Assembly: GCF_007197885.1 (NCBI RefSeq) | Contig: NZ_VKKG01000002.1 | Coordinates: 593,201-657,200 of the forward strand | Reading direction: 5' to 3' | Source of the DNA: Tessaracoccus rhinocerotis | Lineage (GTDB): Bacteria > Actinomycetota > Actinomycetes > Propionibacteriales > Propionibacteriaceae | Length of the DNA stretch: 64,000 nt | Shown here: piece after piece, positions 45,310-60,140 of the stretch | How the letters are laid out: each line of letters begins with the position of its first letter | Numbering within the stretch: position 1 is the stretch's first letter | The notes under the pieces: model-generated | Databases searched by the model: none | The model's input: only the letters and a program-made list of their open reading frames with translations | Told to the model about the DNA's origin: nothing | Program-made: the position numbers and the translations under genes

Positions 45310-45993
45310 ATCAGCACTGAACCGCGCATCAACGATCGCATCCGAGTACCAGAAGTCCGGCTTGTCGGCCCGAACGGCGAGCAGGTTGGCATCGTTCGTG
45401 TCGAGGACGCCCTGCGTCTGGCGGCGGAGAACGATCTCGATCTGGTTGAAGTGGCACCGCAGGCACGTCCGCCGGTGTGCAAGTTGATGGACTACGGCAA
45501 GTTCAAGTACGAGGCGGCGCAGAAGGCTCGCGACGCCCGCAAGAACCAGACGAACACCATCACCAAGGAAATGAAGCTCCGCCTCAAGATCGACCAGCAC
45601 GACTACGAGACCAAGAAGGGCCACGTCGTGCGGTTCCTCAAGGGCGGCGACAAGGTGAAGATCACCATCATGTTCCGTGGACGCGAGCAGTCGCGTCCCG
45701 AACTTGGCATCGACCTGCTGCGGCGGTTGGCCGAGGACGTGGCCGAGTACGGCTACGTCGAGTCGTCCCCCAAGCAGGACGGTCGCAACATGCTGATGGT
45801 GCTCGGACCCACCAAGAAGAAGACCGAGGCCAAGGTCGAGCAGGCAGCGGACCGTGATCGTCGCATCGCGGAGCGCAGCGCCAAGGCCGAGGCCGAGAGG
45901 TCGGAAGAGGCACAGCTGCGTGCAGCCGTGAACAAGCCGACGAAGAAGAAGCGTGGTCCCGCAGACAACATGGACCCAGACGTCGACCTGTGA
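45310..45993 (+). CDS. infC: Translation initiation factor IF-3
   Basis: 227-residue initiation factor that discriminates start codons and splits ribosomes. The reading frame has no ATG, GTG or TTG near the conserved N-terminus [20 protein letters not shown] lies four bases before an ATC codon at 45310, so I infer a non-canonical ATC start, in line with the rare start codons known for infC autoregulation. Conserved blocks include [24 protein letters not shown], the linker, and [19 protein letters not shown] with [22 protein letters not shown] basic/acidic C-terminal extension of about 55 residues follows, as in many actinobacteria. Confidence 0.92.
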   Translation: MSTEPRINDRIRVPEVRLVGPNGEQVGIVRVEDALRLAAENDLDLVEVAPQARPPVCKLMDYGKFKYEAAQKARDARKNQTNTITKEMKLRLKIDQHDYETKKGHVVRFLKGGDKVKITIMFRGREQSRPELGIDLLRRLAEDVAEYGYVESSPKQDGRNMLMVLGPTKKKTEAKVEQAADRDRRIAERSAKAEAERSEEAQLRAAVNKPTKKKRGPADNMDPDVDL

Positions 45994-46030
45994 CGCGGTC
46001 GACCCCAACCAGATAGAAAGCGAGACACCC

Positions 46031-46237
46031 ATGCCGAAGATGAAGACGCACTCGGGCGCCAAGAAGCGGTTCAAGGTCACGGGAACCGGCAAGCTCATGC
46101 ACCGCCAGGCCAACCTCGGCCACCTCAACGCCCACAAGTCCTCGACGCGCCTGCGTCGCCTGAAGGGCGTCAAGGAAATGGCCCCGGCCGACGTCGCACA
46201 GGCCAAGAAGCTGCTCGGCTCCAACAAGGGCCGCTGA
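46031..46237 (+). CDS. rpmI: 50S ribosomal protein L35
   Basis: 68-residue basic protein with the conserved [21 protein letters not shown] start and the [13 protein letters not shown] middle. It follows infC by 37 bases in the standard infC-rpmI-rplT order. Confidence 0.98.
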   Translation: MPKMKTHSGAKKRFKVTGTGKLMHRQANLGHLNAHKSSTRLRRLKGVKEMAPADVAQAKKLLGSNKGR

Positions 46238-46293
46238 ACCACACCCGAAACCCCGCCGGGTGTGCAAATCCGGCCTGCACGAAGGAGTAAGAC

Positions 46294-46665
46294 ATGGCAC
46301 GCGTCAAGCGTTCTGTGAATGCGCACAAGAAGCGCCGCGAGATTCTCGAACTGGCCTCCGGCTACCGGGGCCAGCGTTCCCGCCTGTACCGCAAGGCCAA
46401 GGAGCAGGTCCTCCACTCGATGACCTACGCCTACCGCGACCGTCGCGCCAAGAAGGGCGACTTCCGCAGCCTGTGGATCCAGCGCATCAACGCCGCGGCC
46501 CGCGCCGAGGGCATGACCTACAACCGCTTCATGAACGGCCTGAAGAACGCCGGCGTCGAGGTTGACCGCAAGATGCTCGCCGAGCTCGCCGTCAACGACA
46601 TCGCCGCCTTCCAGGCTCTCGTGGTCATCGCCAAGGACAACCAGTCCGAAGCTGCTGCTGCCTGA
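46294..46665 (+). CDS. rplT: 50S ribosomal protein L20
   Basis: 123-residue rRNA-binding assembly protein with [51 protein letters not shown] and [28 protein letters not shown] precedes the ATG. In several bacteria L20 represses its own operon. Here the terminator immediately follows. Confidence 0.98.
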   Translation: MARVKRSVNAHKKRREILELASGYRGQRSRLYRKAKEQVLHSMTYAYRDRRAKKGDFRSLWIQRINAAARAEGMTYNRFMNGLKNAGVEVDRKMLAELAVNDIAAFQALVVIAKDNQSEAAAA

Positions 46666-46666
46666 G

Positions 46667-47491
46667 GTGAATCGCCCCACTGAACCGAACGCAGTGCCCG
46701 ATCTACCGGTCGGTGCACTGCGTTCGTTTCGTCGGCTCACCAGCCGGCGCGGACGCGACCTCGCTGACCGCTTCCTCGTCGAAGGACGACAGGCGGTGCG
46801 CGAGGCGCTCCGCATGCCCGGGGTGGTCCAGGAGGTCGTCGTCGACGACCCCGTCCGCCACGAGGACCTGCTGGCGCACCACGAGGGCCCCCTCTGGCGG
46901 GCCGGTGAGGCGCAGATGCGCCAGCTCAGCGACACCGTCACGCCCCAGGGGATCGTGGCCGTCTGCAAACGCCTCGACCACGAGCTCGCCGACCTGGGCG
47001 ACGCCCGGCTCGTCGTCATCTGCGCGCAGGTCAGGGACCCCGGCAACGCCGGGACAGTCATCCGCTGCGCGGACGCCTTCGGTGCCGACGGCGTCATCCT
47101 GACCAGCGGCTCCGTGGAGATCCACAATCCCAAGACCGTCCGCTCGACCGTCGGGAGCCTGTTCCACCTGCCCATCGTCACCGGGATCGGTCTGGCCGAA
47201 GCCGTCGCGCACGTGAGGGCCATGGGCCTCCAGGTGCTGGCTGCGGACGGGGGCGGGGACGAGCTGGACCTGCTCGCCGCCGCGGGGGAGCTCTCGGGCC
47301 CCACCGCGTGGATAATGGGCAACGAGGCGTGGGGGCTGCCCGCCGAGGACGCGGAACTGGCGGACCGAGTGGTGGCCGTGCCAATGTGGGGATCGGCCGA
47401 GAGCCTGAACCTCTCCAGCGCCGCGGCCATCTGCCTCTACCAGACAGCCTCGGCCCAGCGCCGCGGCGAACAACGCTCGACCCAACAGTGA
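46667..47491 (+). CDS. TrmH/SpoU family RNA 2'-O-methyltransferase
   Basis: 274-residue SPOUT methyltransferase. The N-terminal substrate-binding domain has RGRDLADRFLVEGRQAVREAL. The knot domain shows CAQVRDPGNAGTVIRCADAFGADGVIL, IMGNEAWGLP and ESLNLSSAAAICLY, the three SpoU motifs. Candidate starts are GTG 46667 and GTG 46694. Both fall in or before the rplT terminator hairpin, so initiation is unusual here. Target RNA unknown, probably 23S rRNA or tRNA. Confidence 0.88.
   Translation: MNRPTEPNAVPDLPVGALRSFRRLTSRRGRDLADRFLVEGRQAVREALRMPGVVQEVVVDDPVRHEDLLAHHEGPLWRAGEAQMRQLSDTVTPQGIVAVCKRLDHELADLGDARLVVICAQVRDPGNAGTVIRCADAFGADGVILTSGSVEIHNPKTVRSTVGSLFHLPIVTGIGLAEAVAHVRAMGLQVLAADGGGDELDLLAAAGELSGPTAWIMGNEAWGLPAEDAELADRVVAVPMWGSAESLNLSSAAAICLYQTASAQRRGEQRSTQQ
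46686..46729 (+). terminator. rplT terminator overlapping the start of the methyltransferase gene
   Basis: CGAACGCAGTGC (46686-46697) pairs perfectly with GCACTGCGTTCG (46715-46726). An inner CCGA/TCGG pairing adds to it, and TTT follows. It begins 20 bases after the rplT stop codon and lies within the first codons of the next gene. Confidence 0.75.
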
Positions 47492-47500
47492 GGAGTGCCC

Positions 47501-48610
47501 ATGTCCGGGCCGAATGACAACTTCGATCCCAAGCGCGTCGCCGCGCTGGACCCCGACGTCGTCAATGGTTTCGTCGAGGCCGCCCTCGCCGCGGTCCGGG
47601 GGGCGAGCACCAGCGCAGAACTGAAGCAGGTGCGCATCGACCACGTCGGTGAGCGGGCGCCGCTCGCCCTCGCGAACCGGGAGATCGGTGCGCTACCGCC
47701 AGCCGCGCGCAAGGAGGCCGGCGCCCGCGTCGGGAAGGCCCGCGGGCAGGTCAGCCAGGCCGTCGCGGCCCGCCAGGAGGAACTGGCCGCCGCCGAACTC
47801 GCGCAGGCACTGGTGGACGAGCGCATCGACATGACCCTGCCCGTGGAACTCGGTCCCCAGGGTGCCGTGCACCCCATCACCGCACTGATCGACGAGATGT
47901 GCGACGTGTTCGTCGCCCTCGGCTGGGAGGTCGCGGAGGGGCCGGAGCTCGAGGCCGAGTGGTACAACTTCGACGCGCTCAACCTGGGCCCCGACCACCC
48001 CGCACGCGGTGAGCAGGACACGCTGTGGGTGGAGCCACCCTCCGCGGGCAAGCTGCTGCGCACCCAGACCTCTCCCGTTCAGATCCGCGCCCTGCTCGAG
48101 CGGGACGTGCCTCTTTACGTCGTCAGCCCGGGAAAGGTGTTCCGCGCCGACGAGTACGACGCCACCCACCTGCCCGTGTTCCACCAGCTGGAGGGCCTGG
48201 TCGTCGACAAGGGCATCTCGATGGCGGACCTGCGCGGCACCCTGGACCACTTCGCGAAGGCGATGTTCGGCGACGTCACCACCAGGATGCGTCCCCACTA
48301 CTTCCCATTCACGGAGCCCTCGGCCGAGGTCGACCTGCAGTGCTTCGTGTGCCACGGCGAGTCGGTCGGCAACCCCGAACGGCCCTGCCGTACCTGCCGC
48401 AGCGAGGGCTGGATCGAGTGGGGAGGCTGTGGCATCGTCAACCCGCGCGTGCTGGCCGCCTGCGGCATCGACACCGACGTCTACTCCGGCTTCGCCTTCG
48501 GCATGGGCGTGGACCGCACCGTCATGTTCCGCAACAACGCTCCCGACCTGCGTGACTTCGTCGAGGGCGACATCCGCTTCAGCCGCTCCCTGCTTGGAGG
48601 TGCCCGATGA
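47501..48610 (+). CDS. pheS: Phenylalanyl-tRNA synthetase alpha subunit
   Basis: 369-residue catalytic subunit of the (alpha-beta)2 enzyme. The N-terminal coiled-coil (about 20-110) contacts tRNA. Motif 1 region GPELEAEWYNFDALN, motif 2 FRADEYDATHLPVFHQLEG and motif 3 GFAFGMGVDRTVM are clear. An internal CxxC...CRTC segment (CFVCHGE...CRTC) may bind zinc. I chose the ATG at 47501, preceded by GAGGAG. It overlaps pheT by four bases. Confidence 0.97.
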   Translation: MSGPNDNFDPKRVAALDPDVVNGFVEAALAAVRGASTSAELKQVRIDHVGERAPLALANREIGALPPAARKEAGARVGKARGQVSQAVAARQEELAAAELAQALVDERIDMTLPVELGPQGAVHPITALIDEMCDVFVALGWEVAEGPELEAEWYNFDALNLGPDHPARGEQDTLWVEPPSAGKLLRTQTSPVQIRALLERDVPLYVVSPGKVFRADEYDATHLPVFHQLEGLVVDKGISMADLRGTLDHFAKAMFGDVTTRMRPHYFPFTEPSAEVDLQCFVCHGESVGNPERPCRTCRSEGWIEWGGCGIVNPRVLAACGIDTDVYSGFAFGMGVDRTVMFRNNAPDLRDFVEGDIRFSRSLLGGAR

Positions 48611-51108
48611 AGGCCCCGATGTCCTGGCTCCGCGACCTCGTCGCCCTGCCCGAAGGCACTGACACCGCGACCGTCGCCGCCCGCTTCACGGCCCTCGGCC
48701 TCACGGTAGAGCACGTGACGTCCACCGGTCCCGACATCACCGGCCCGCTCGTGGTGGGCCGGGTGCTGTCCTTCTCCGACGAGCCACAGAAGAACGGCAA
48801 GGTCATCCGCTACTGCCGCGTCGACGTCGGCGACGAGCTCAACGACCCGGCCTCCGAGGAGTTCCCCGCCTCCCGCGGCATCGTGTGCGGGGCGCACAAC
48901 TTCGCTGTCGGGGACCTCGTCGTGGTCGTGCTTCCCGGCGCGGTCCTGCCCGGCGGGTTCGAGATCTCGGCGCGCAAGACCTACGGCCACATCTCCGACG
49001 GCATGATCTGCTCCGACCTCGAACTCGGCCTCGGCGAGGACCACGACGGCATCCGCGTCCTGGACCCCTCCCTCGGTGCCGCCGTCGGCGACGACGCGCT
49101 CGAGCTGCTGTGGACGCAGGACGAGGTCCTCGAGATGGAGGTCACGCCAGACCTCAGCCACGGCCTGTCAATGCGTGGACTCGCCCGGGAGGCCGCCTCG
49201 GCGGCGGGCGTCGGCTTCGACGACCCCTACGCGATCCCCATGCCTGAGAACTCCGAGGCCGGCCAGCCCGTCGTCCTGGAGTCCGACCGGGCAGTCAACT
49301 TCGTCGCACTCACCATCGAGGGCTTCGATCCGGCCGCGCCATCGCCGAAGTTCATGGTGGACCGTCTCGTTGCGAGCGGGGTGCGCTCCATCTCGCTGCC
49401 GGTCGACGTCACCAACTACGTGATGCTCGAGTCCGGGCAGCCGCTGCACGCCTACGACGCGGCCGGTCTGCAGGGCACCATCCGGGTGCGGCAGGCGCAC
49501 GAGGGCGAGCAACTGCGCACCCTCGACGGCGTGCTGCGCGATCTCGCGCCGGACGACCTGCTGATCACCGACGACTCCGGCCCCATCGGGCTGGCGGGCG
49601 TGATGGGTGGCGAGGCGACCGAGGTCAAGGAGTCGACCACGTCCATCGTGCTCGAGGCGGCCCACTTCGACGGTCCGAGCGTCTCGCGTACCTTCCGCCG
49701 ACACGGCCTGTTCTCGGAGGCGTCCAAGCGGTTCGAGCGCATCGTGGACCCGGGGGTGCCGTACGCGGCCGCGCGGCGCGCCGCTGAGCTCCTGGTCACG
49801 CACGGTGGCGGGACCATCCGGCCGGAGTACACCTACGTCGGGAAGGTGCCCGCCAAACATCGCCTGAACCTGCGCTCGGGCCTGATCCCGGCGATCCTTG
49901 GCGCCGACGTGCCCGTGTCGGACTCCATCAGGATCCTGCAGGCCAGCGGGCTGGGAGTCACCGCCCTCGGGGACTCGCTGAGCCTCGAGGTGCCCACCTG
50001 GCGCCCCGACCTGCGCGACCCCTACGACATCGTCGAGGAGGTCGGGCGCAAGTTCGGCTACGACCGCATCGGCCGCAGCATGCCCACTCCGCCACCCGGC
50101 GGTGGACTCACCCGCCGCCAGAAGGACGCCCGCCGCGTGCTGGCAGCCGTCGCGGCACTCGGCTTCACCGAGGTGCTCAGCCTGCCGTTCGTCTCCGCCG
50201 ACGACGTAGACGCGCTCGGCGTCGCCCCGGACGACCCGCGCCGGAAGCTGGTGCGCCTCGCCAACCCGCTCGACGACACGCAGCCGTTCCTGCGCACCAG
50301 CCTCCTGCCGGGCCTGTTCCGCGCAGTGGCGAAGAACACCTCGCGCAGCAACGACGACCTTGCCCTGTTCGAGCGTGGCTCCGGCTACTTCGACTCCGGG
50401 ACCCCCGACGCGCCACGCCCGGATCTCTCGCAGCGGCCCTCCGACGAGGAACTCGCGGCGCTCGAGGCCGCGCTGCCGACGCAACCCGACACCATCGCCG
50501 CCGTCGTCACCGGAAACTGGGTGACCGCGGGCTGGGACGGCCGCGCAGTGCCCGCCGACTGGCGCCACGTCGTCGCCTTCGCCGAGACGGCCGCTGCCGC
50601 CGTCGGCCTGCGAATCAGCCGCGTGAACGACGACGCGGCCATGCCCTGGCACCCCGGCCGCTGCGCCAGGCTCGTGGTGGGGGAGCTGACCATCGGCTTC
50701 GCCGGTGAGCTGCACCCCGAGGTCGTCAGGGCCTACGGGCTGCCCGCGCGCACCTGCGCCGTCGAGTTCAACCTCGGGGATCTGCTCGCGGCCGCGCCGG
50801 CTGGCGGCACCATCGCCGCGATCTCCGGCTTCCCGGTCGCCAAGGAGGACGTCGCACTCGTCGTGGACGAGGCCGTCGCAGCCGCCGACGTCCGGGCCGC
50901 GCTGGTCGAGGGTGCGGGCGAACTCCTCGAGTCGGTGGTCCTGTTCGACGTCTACCGGGGCGACCAGATCCCCGACGGCAAGAAGTCCCTCGCCTTCGCA
51001 ATGCGGTTCCGCGCGGAGCGCACCCTGAAGGACGCGGAGGCCGCGCAGGCACGCAACGCGGCGGTCGCGGTTGCCGCCGAACGCTTCGGGGCGGTCCAGC
51101 GGGCCTGA
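48607..51108 (+). CDS. pheT: Phenylalanyl-tRNA synthetase beta subunit
   Basis: 833-residue subunit responsible for editing and tRNA anticodon binding. Domains in order: N-terminal MKAPMSWLRDLV, OB-fold EMAP-like domain (about 40-150), B3/B4 editing domain (about 210-390 with GLAGVMGGEATEV), B5 domain, a catalytic-like domain with VGRKFGYDRI, and the C-terminal ferredoxin-like anticodon-binding domain ending QARNAAVAVAAERFG. Start within the pheS stop overlap. Confidence 0.97.
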   Translation: MKAPMSWLRDLVALPEGTDTATVAARFTALGLTVEHVTSTGPDITGPLVVGRVLSFSDEPQKNGKVIRYCRVDVGDELNDPASEEFPASRGIVCGAHNFAVGDLVVVVLPGAVLPGGFEISARKTYGHISDGMICSDLELGLGEDHDGIRVLDPSLGAAVGDDALELLWTQDEVLEMEVTPDLSHGLSMRGLAREAASAAGVGFDDPYAIPMPENSEAGQPVVLESDRAVNFVALTIEGFDPAAPSPKFMVDRLVASGVRSISLPVDVTNYVMLESGQPLHAYDAAGLQGTIRVRQAHEGEQLRTLDGVLRDLAPDDLLITDDSGPIGLAGVMGGEATEVKESTTSIVLEAAHFDGPSVSRTFRRHGLFSEASKRFERIVDPGVPYAAARRAAELLVTHGGGTIRPEYTYVGKVPAKHRLNLRSGLIPAILGADVPVSDSIRILQASGLGVTALGDSLSLEVPTWRPDLRDPYDIVEEVGRKFGYDRIGRSMPTPPPGGGLTRRQKDARRVLAAVAALGFTEVLSLPFVSADDVDALGVAPDDPRRKLVRLANPLDDTQPFLRTSLLPGLFRAVAKNTSRSNDDLALFERGSGYFDSGTPDAPRPDLSQRPSDEELAALEAALPTQPDTIAAVVTGNWVTAGWDGRAVPADWRHVVAFAETAAAAVGLRISRVNDDAAMPWHPGRCARLVVGELTIGFAGELHPEVVRAYGLPARTCAVEFNLGDLLAAAPAGGTIAAISGFPVAKEDVALVVDEAVAAADVRAALVEGAGELLESVVLFDVYRGDQIPDGKKSLAFAMRFRAERTLKDAEAAQARNAAVAVAAERFGAVQRA

Positions 51109-51157
51109 TCGCCGTCGGCCGTCCTGCGGGGTGCCCCGATTGGCTATCGTGTCGATC

Positions 51158-52282
51158 GTGAGCACCACTGACAACGGGACGGCCGACATCGGACACCAGG
51201 CGGTACTCGCCGACGGCGAGGTGGTTCGGGTGATGGGACACGCGGAGGTGCTCGACGTGGTCACCGACCCCGAGCGGTACTCCAGCGCAACCTCCCGGTT
51301 CCTGCAGGTGCCCAACGGGCTCGACGGGGCCGCGCACCGCCTGTTCCGACGGGCGCTGGACGCCTACTTCACCCCAGCCCGGATGGCGGCGCTCGAGCCG
51401 GCCGTGCGCGACGTGGCCCGCCGGGTCGTGTCCGAACTGCCGCGCGGCGAGGCGGTGGACTTTACCCGCGACCTCGGCACCCGGTATGCAGTCCAGGTGA
51501 TGCTGGCCTGGCTCGGGTGGCCCGACGAGCTCGAGGAAGAGCTGGTGGAGTGGGTCTTCGAGAACGCCGCAGCCACCCGCTCGCGCGAGCTGGAGCGCAC
51601 AACCGCCGCCGCCGAGCACTTCGACCACATCATCGACCGGGTGATCGCGCCACGGCTGGAGCGCCGCGAGGACGAGCCCCGCGACGTCACGGATGAGTTG
51701 CTGCGCGAACGGGTCGACGGGCGCCTGCTGACCCGGCCAGAGCTGGTCTCGGTGCTGCGCAACTGGACCGGAGGTGACCTGGGGTCCATGGCCCTGTGCG
51801 TCGGCGTCATCGGCCACCAACTGGCGGTCTCACCCGACGTCGAGGCCGACGTCCGCTCCCGCCGCAACGATCCCGACGGCCTGGCGGCGGCCCTCGACGA
51901 ACTGCTTCGCATCGACGACCCCTTCGTCAGCAACCGGCGCAAGGCGACCAAGGACACCGAGATCGCGGGTTGCCCCGTGCACGCGGGGCAGCGGGTACTC
52001 GTGGACTGGACCAACGCGAACCGCGACCCACGGGTGTTCCAGGACCCCGACCGCTACGACCCCGAGCAGCACGCCCAGCTCAACCTCGTCTACGGTGCCG
52101 GGCCCCACGTCTGCCCGGGCCGTCCGCTGGCCACCCTGGAGCTGCGGGTCCTGTTCGAGGAACTCCTCGACGCCACCACCGACCTCTCCCACGACCCGGG
52201 TTCGCCGGGCGTGCGCGCCCAGCGGCCCCTCGGTGGCTGGTCCTCCTCACCCGTCGTGCTGACCTGGGGCGGGGCCGCCTAG
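51158..52282 (+). CDS. Cytochrome P450
   Basis: About 374-residue soluble P450. The heme-binding loop is YGAGPHVCPGRPLATLELR, with the thiolate Cys. The K-helix ExxR is in DELLRIDD, and the I-helix WTGGDLGSM. It is somewhat short and starts with GTG, without a visible ribosome site. TATCGT just upstream could be a -10 element of a leaderless message; GTG 51149 is an alternative start. Redox partners are not adjacent. Substrate unknown. It is followed by a GNAT and a TetR gene. Confidence 0.92.
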   Translation: MSTTDNGTADIGHQAVLADGEVVRVMGHAEVLDVVTDPERYSSATSRFLQVPNGLDGAAHRLFRRALDAYFTPARMAALEPAVRDVARRVVSELPRGEAVDFTRDLGTRYAVQVMLAWLGWPDELEEELVEWVFENAAATRSRELERTTAAAEHFDHIIDRVIAPRLERREDEPRDVTDELLRERVDGRLLTRPELVSVLRNWTGGDLGSMALCVGVIGHQLAVSPDVEADVRSRRNDPDGLAAALDELLRIDDPFVSNRRKATKDTEIAGCPVHAGQRVLVDWTNANRDPRVFQDPDRYDPEQHAQLNLVYGAGPHVCPGRPLATLELRVLFEELLDATTDLSHDPGSPGVRAQRPLGGWSSSPVVLTWGGAA

Positions 52283-52291
52283 GATGGCCGC

Positions 52292-53375
52292 GTGACGTGG
52301 ATCACACGCTTCGAACAACCGGCCTCACCGACGGCCCCCGACGCCTGGCCGCTGCAGGCCGAGGCGGAGTTCTGGAGCGACGTGCTGGACGAGAAGCTCG
52401 GTTCGCGTGACCTTGCAGAGACGGTTCCGCTGCTGTTCTCCCAGGGGACCGACCCGCGGTACTCCACGGTGGTCCGGCTGGTGGCCAGCGACGTCCCGTC
52501 ACCGGGAGGGATCGATGAGTGCACGGGCGTGGCGGCGGTGCACCTGCCATGCGCGGACAACCTCGACGTAGCCGAGGTCAGTTGCGTGGTGCGGCGCGGC
52601 CGTCGCGGCGAAGGCATCGGGGGAGCACTGCACGAGGCCGCCCTGCGGGTGGGCCGGGCGCACGGCCGGGAAAAGTTCTGGGCGTTCACCGTCGAGCCGC
52701 CCCAGTTGGCTGCCGGAGTCGCCACCCTGCCCACGCAGAGCGGTGAGGGCATGGTCGACGCCACCAGCAGGGAGTCGCGGTTCCTGTCGGACCGCGGATA
52801 CCGGTTGATGCTGGTGGAGCGCACCGCGATGCTCACGCTCCTCTCCGTCGAGGACCGGGTGAGGGCAAGGGACGAGGTACGTGCGCGTACGACCCGCGCC
52901 TACGAGTGCCTCACGTTCTCCGGCACAGTGCCGGAGGAACTCCTCGACGCGGTGGCGACGCTCAACTTCCACATGAGCACCGATGTGCCGACCGGGGGAG
53001 TGGACATGAGTGAGGTGTGGGACGCCGACCGGGTCCGCGCCATGGACCACGAACGCGAACTGGCGGCCAGGGACCAACTGGTGACCCTGGTCCGGCGCGT
53101 CGACACCGGCGAGTTCGTCGGGTTGACCCGGCTCCTCAAGGACCGCTCCGTCGCGGCGATCGCACACCAGTGGGAGACCATCGTCGTCAAGGAACACCGC
53201 GGCCACGGCCTGGGGATGCTGGCAAAGGTCACAAACCATGCCGCACTCGCCTCCACCTGGCCGAGCGTTGCCCGCATCTCCACCGGCAACGCCGTCCAGA
53301 ACGAACACATGTTGGCGATCAACGACGCACTCGGGTTCGAGACCCACGGCCGGGAAGGGTTCTGGGTGATGGACG

Positions 53376-53392
<17 letters not shown>
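52292..53392 (+). CDS. GNAT family N-acetyltransferase (two GNAT-like halves)
   Basis: 366-residue protein with two acetyltransferase-like halves. The first carries VVRRGRRGEGIGGALHEAAL (acetyl-CoA loop) and the second ETIVVKEHRGHGLGMLAKV. The arrangement resembles mycothiol-synthase-like double GNATs, but the gene is not placed with known mycothiol genes here. Start is GTG, ten bases after the P450. Its last 17 bases overlap the TetR gene, so the three are likely one unit. Confidence 0.83.
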
Positions 53393-56146
<2,754 letters not shown>

Positions 56147-56150
<4 letters not shown>

Positions 56151-57043
56151 CCCGGACCACCTCACGCGACCAGCTGCTGGTAAAGGCCAACACCCTGATC
56201 GAGGCGCTGCCCTGGCTGGCCGAGTTCGCCGGCGAGACCATGGTCATCAAGTACGGCGGCAACGCCATGATCGACGAGGACCTGAAGCGCGCGTTCGCTC
56301 AGGACATCGTGTTCCTGCGTCGGGTCGGGATCAAGCCCGTCGTCGTCCACGGTGGCGGACCCCAGATCTCCAGCATGCTGGGGCGGTTGGGCATCGACTC
56401 CGAGTTCCGGGGCGGCCTCCGGGTAACCACTGCCGAGGCCATGGACGTGGTGCGGATGGTGCTGGTCGGCCAGGTCGGGCGTGAGCTCGTCGGCCTGATC
56501 AACGCTCACGCGCCGTTCGCCGTCGGCATGTCCGGGGAGGACGGCGGCCTGCTGCACGCCCGCCGGCGCGGCTTGGTCGTGGACGAGGAGGAGGTGGACC
56601 TGGGGCTCGTCGGCGACGTCGCGTCCGTGGATCCCGCCGCGGTCCAGGACCTGATCGAGGCCGGCCGGATCCCCGTGGTGGCCACCGTCGCTCCCGGCCC
56701 GGACGGCCAGGTCTACAACGTGAACGCGGACACCGCTGCCTCGGCGATCGCCGTCGCGCTCGGAGCCAAGCGGCTGGTGATGCTGACCGACGTGGCCGGC
56801 CTGTACGCGAACTACCCGGACGAGTCGTCCATCATCAGTTCGATCAGCGCCTCGCAGGTGGAGGAGCTGCTCCCCAGCCTCGAGTCCGGGATGGTGCCCA
56901 AGATGGAGGCGTGCCTGCGCGCGGTGGACGGGGGAGTCACCTCGGCCACGATCATCGACGGCAGGGTGCCGCACTGCCTGCTGCTCGAGGTCTTCACCGA
57001 CGAGGGCATCGGCACCATGGTCACCGCAAGGGAGCAAGCATGA
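56147..57043 (+). CDS. argB: Acetylglutamate kinase
   Basis: 298-residue amino-acid kinase, second step of arginine synthesis. It has [11 protein letters not shown] (ATP site), [10 protein letters not shown] (phosphate/substrate loop), [10 protein letters not shown] and [17 protein letters not shown]. The N-terminal helix ([23 protein letters not shown]) is of the type found in arginine-inhibited hexameric forms. It overlaps argJ and argD. Confidence 0.97.
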
Positions 57044-58210
57044 CGAACCAGGACCTGCTCGGCCGCTACGAGGCCGTGATGATGAACGCGTTCGGGACCC
57101 CCAAGCGGGCCTTCGTCAGCGGCGACGGCGTCCACCTCACTGACGCCGACGGCAAGTCCTACGTGGACCTGCTCGCCGGGATCGCCGTGAACGCACTGGG
57201 TCACAACCACCCGCGCGTCGTGGAGGCGATCACCTCGCAGCTCCACACGCTGGGCCACGTCTCGAACTTCTTCGCCACCGAGGGCCAGGTCCGGCTCGCC
57301 GAGCGGCTCGCGGCCGCGGCGTCCGACCGCGGGGACGCGCGGGTGTTCTTCGCGAACTCGGGCGCCGAGGCCAACGAGGCGGCGTTCAAGCTGACCCGGC
57401 TCACGGGCCGGACCAGGATCGTGGCCATGGAGGGTTCCTTCCACGGCCGCACCATCGGGTCGCTGGCGATCACCCACACCGCCAAGTACCGCGAGCCATT
57501 CGAGCCGCTGCCCGGCGACGTCGAGTTCGTCCCGTTCGGTGACGTCGCGGCCCTCGAGGCAGCCGTCGACCACCGGACGGCCGCCGTGGTGCTCGAGCCC
57601 ATCCAGGGCGAGGCCGGGGTGGTGCCGGCGCCCGAGGGCTACCTCGCCGAGGCCCGGCGCATCACCTCCGAGCACGGTGCCCTGCTGTGGATTGACGAGG
57701 TCCAGACCGGCATCGGGCGCGCGGGCGAGCTGCTGCTGCACCGCGCCGCCGGCGTGACCGCTGACGTCGTCACCCTCGCCAAGGGACTGGCAAACGGCTT
57801 CCCGATCGGTGCCTGCATCGCCGTCGGACCTGCCGGTTCCCTCCTGACGCCCGGGCTGCACGGGTCCACGTTCGGCGGCAACCCGGTGGCCGCGGCCGCG
57901 GCGAACGCCGTGCTCGACGAGCTCGAGGGCGGCGTCCTGGACAACGCCCGCGAGGTGGGGCAGTGGTTCGCCGACGCCGTCGAGGGACTCCACGAACCGC
58001 TCGTCAGCCACGTCCGAGGACGTGGGCTGCTGCTCGGGATCGTGCTCAACGAGCCGATCGCGGCGGCGGTCGTCGACCTCGCCCTCGAGGCCGGCTGGGT
58101 GGCCAACGCGCCGCGGCCCGACGTGATCCGAGTCGCACCCCCGCTGGTGATCACGGCCGATGAGCTCGCGGGCTTCGTGCACGCGCTGCCCGAGCTCCTC
58201 GCCAGGGCCC

Positions 58211-58218
<8 letters not shown>
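57040..58218 (+). CDS. argD: Acetylornithine aminotransferase
   Basis: 392-residue PLP-dependent class III aminotransferase. [16 protein letters not shown] binds the cofactor phosphate, [15 protein letters not shown] and [13 protein letters not shown] (with the PLP-contacting Asp) are present, and the Schiff-base Lys is in [15 protein letters not shown]. It overlaps argB by four bases and argR by eight. Confidence 0.96.
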
Positions 58219-60135
<1,917 letters not shown>

Positions 60136-60140
60136 CCGCC

